From Cryptomeria japonica (Eukaryota; Streptophyta; Pinopsida; Cupressales; Cupressaceae): 56,000 nt of DNA. Positions 55,663-56,000 of the stretch are shown here, in pieces. A program made the translations under genes and the position numbers. How positions within the stretch are numbered: position 1 is the first letter of the stretch; each line of letters begins with the position of its first letter. The stretch spans positions 143,058,247 to 143,114,246 of the forward strand of contig NC_081412.1 in NCBI RefSeq assembly GCF_030272615.1. Direction: 5' to 3'. The notes beneath the pieces are model-generated. The model worked only from the letters and a program-made list of their open reading frames with translations, did not search any database and was not told where the DNA came from.

Positions 55663-56000
55663 GACTCAATTTTTCAACATTGAATTCATTATCATGATAT
55701 GCCAATGACACTACCTTTGACAATAATGAACTTACCTTTGAATTCCATTGGTCCAATGACTTTCAAATTCCTTGGGCATCCTTTATATTAGACAACACTT
55801 TACACTCCATTTCCTCTATCATCTTAAATTTTTTCTCTAGTTGTGCTTTCAACTTCATAGAAGATGCCACTACTTCCTCAAGGATTTTGACATTGTCAAA
55901 AGTTTGTCTCAACTATGATGGTTTATCTTTGTCATTCTTAGACCTAATTACCATGTCCATCAAGAGTTGGGTCCTATTTAGCCACAATCCTCTGGTGGGA
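55663..56000 (-). pseudogene. Unrecognised coiled-coil protein, part upstream of element D
   Basis: On the minus strand from the window edge a frame reads LWLNRTQLLMDMVIRSKNDK, then LRQTFDNVKILEEVVASSMK, LKAQLEKKFKMIEEMECKVL and VSLAYHDNEFNVEKLSQL. Two in-frame stops interrupt it (TAG near 55910, TGA near 55775). Heptad-like spacing suggests coiled coils. The protein continues at 33715 on the far side of element D. The family is not recognised. A gene of a gypsy-like element is one possibility, since a polypurine tract and candidate LTR follow at 33489. A host pseudogene is the other. Confidence 0.5.

Noticed and set aside
1-56000. CRISPR arrays, bacterial operons, riboswitches or replication origins
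   Set aside because: No spaced direct repeats of that kind, no bacterial genes and no ribosome binding pattern; all recognisable coding sequence belongs to plant retroelements.

Overview
This window is plant nuclear DNA made almost wholly of decayed, nested LTR retrotransposons. I see no intact host gene, no rRNA or tRNA gene and no CRISPR array. The large amount of old nested copia and gypsy sequence, the AT-rich base composition and the many C-to-T type stop codons suggest a big, heavily methylated genome such as a gymnosperm. That is inference; nothing here identifies a species.

Layout. (1) 1-14500 is the 3' part of a Ty3/gypsy-like element. It carries an antisense plant-mobile-domain (PMD) gene (2774-14487, minus strand), then a polypurine tract and LTR start on the plus strand (14851 on). 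Copia element A (4493-13801, plus, target duplication GGAAG) sits inside the PMD gene. A 1683-bp LTR-like insertion (8546-10228, target duplication AATAT) sits inside A. (2) 16265-19087 holds a gypsy fragment and a possible LTR on the minus strand; 19088-22830 is unrecognised. (3) 22830-31763 is a gypsy gag on the minus strand, split by copia element B (23223-30562, minus, target duplication TTATC). (4) 32286-33480 looks like a gypsy LTR on the minus strand. (5) 33481-56000 is an unrecognised coiled-coil reading frame on the minus strand, split by copia element D (33722-55656, plus, flanked by GTAGTT). D is itself interrupted twice: by C (33769-41546, plus) inside its 5' LTR, and by E (46546-53141, minus, target duplication AGATT) between its reverse transcriptase and RNase H.

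A, B and D are ordinary copia elements coding for gag, protease, integrase, reverse transcriptase and RNase H, all broken. C and E are the unusual part. They have copia-type LTRs, a tRNA-Met-type primer site and the same polypurine tract as A, B and D. They carry no protease, integrase or reverse transcriptase. Instead each codes for a coiled-coil protein with four or five CCHC zinc knuckles (ORF1) and a separate protein of about 1,080 codons (ORF2) that I do not recognise. ORF2 is conserved between C and E, although the two elements are in opposite orientation and have different LTRs. They look like a non-autonomous family that probably borrows the enzymes of A/B/D-like elements.
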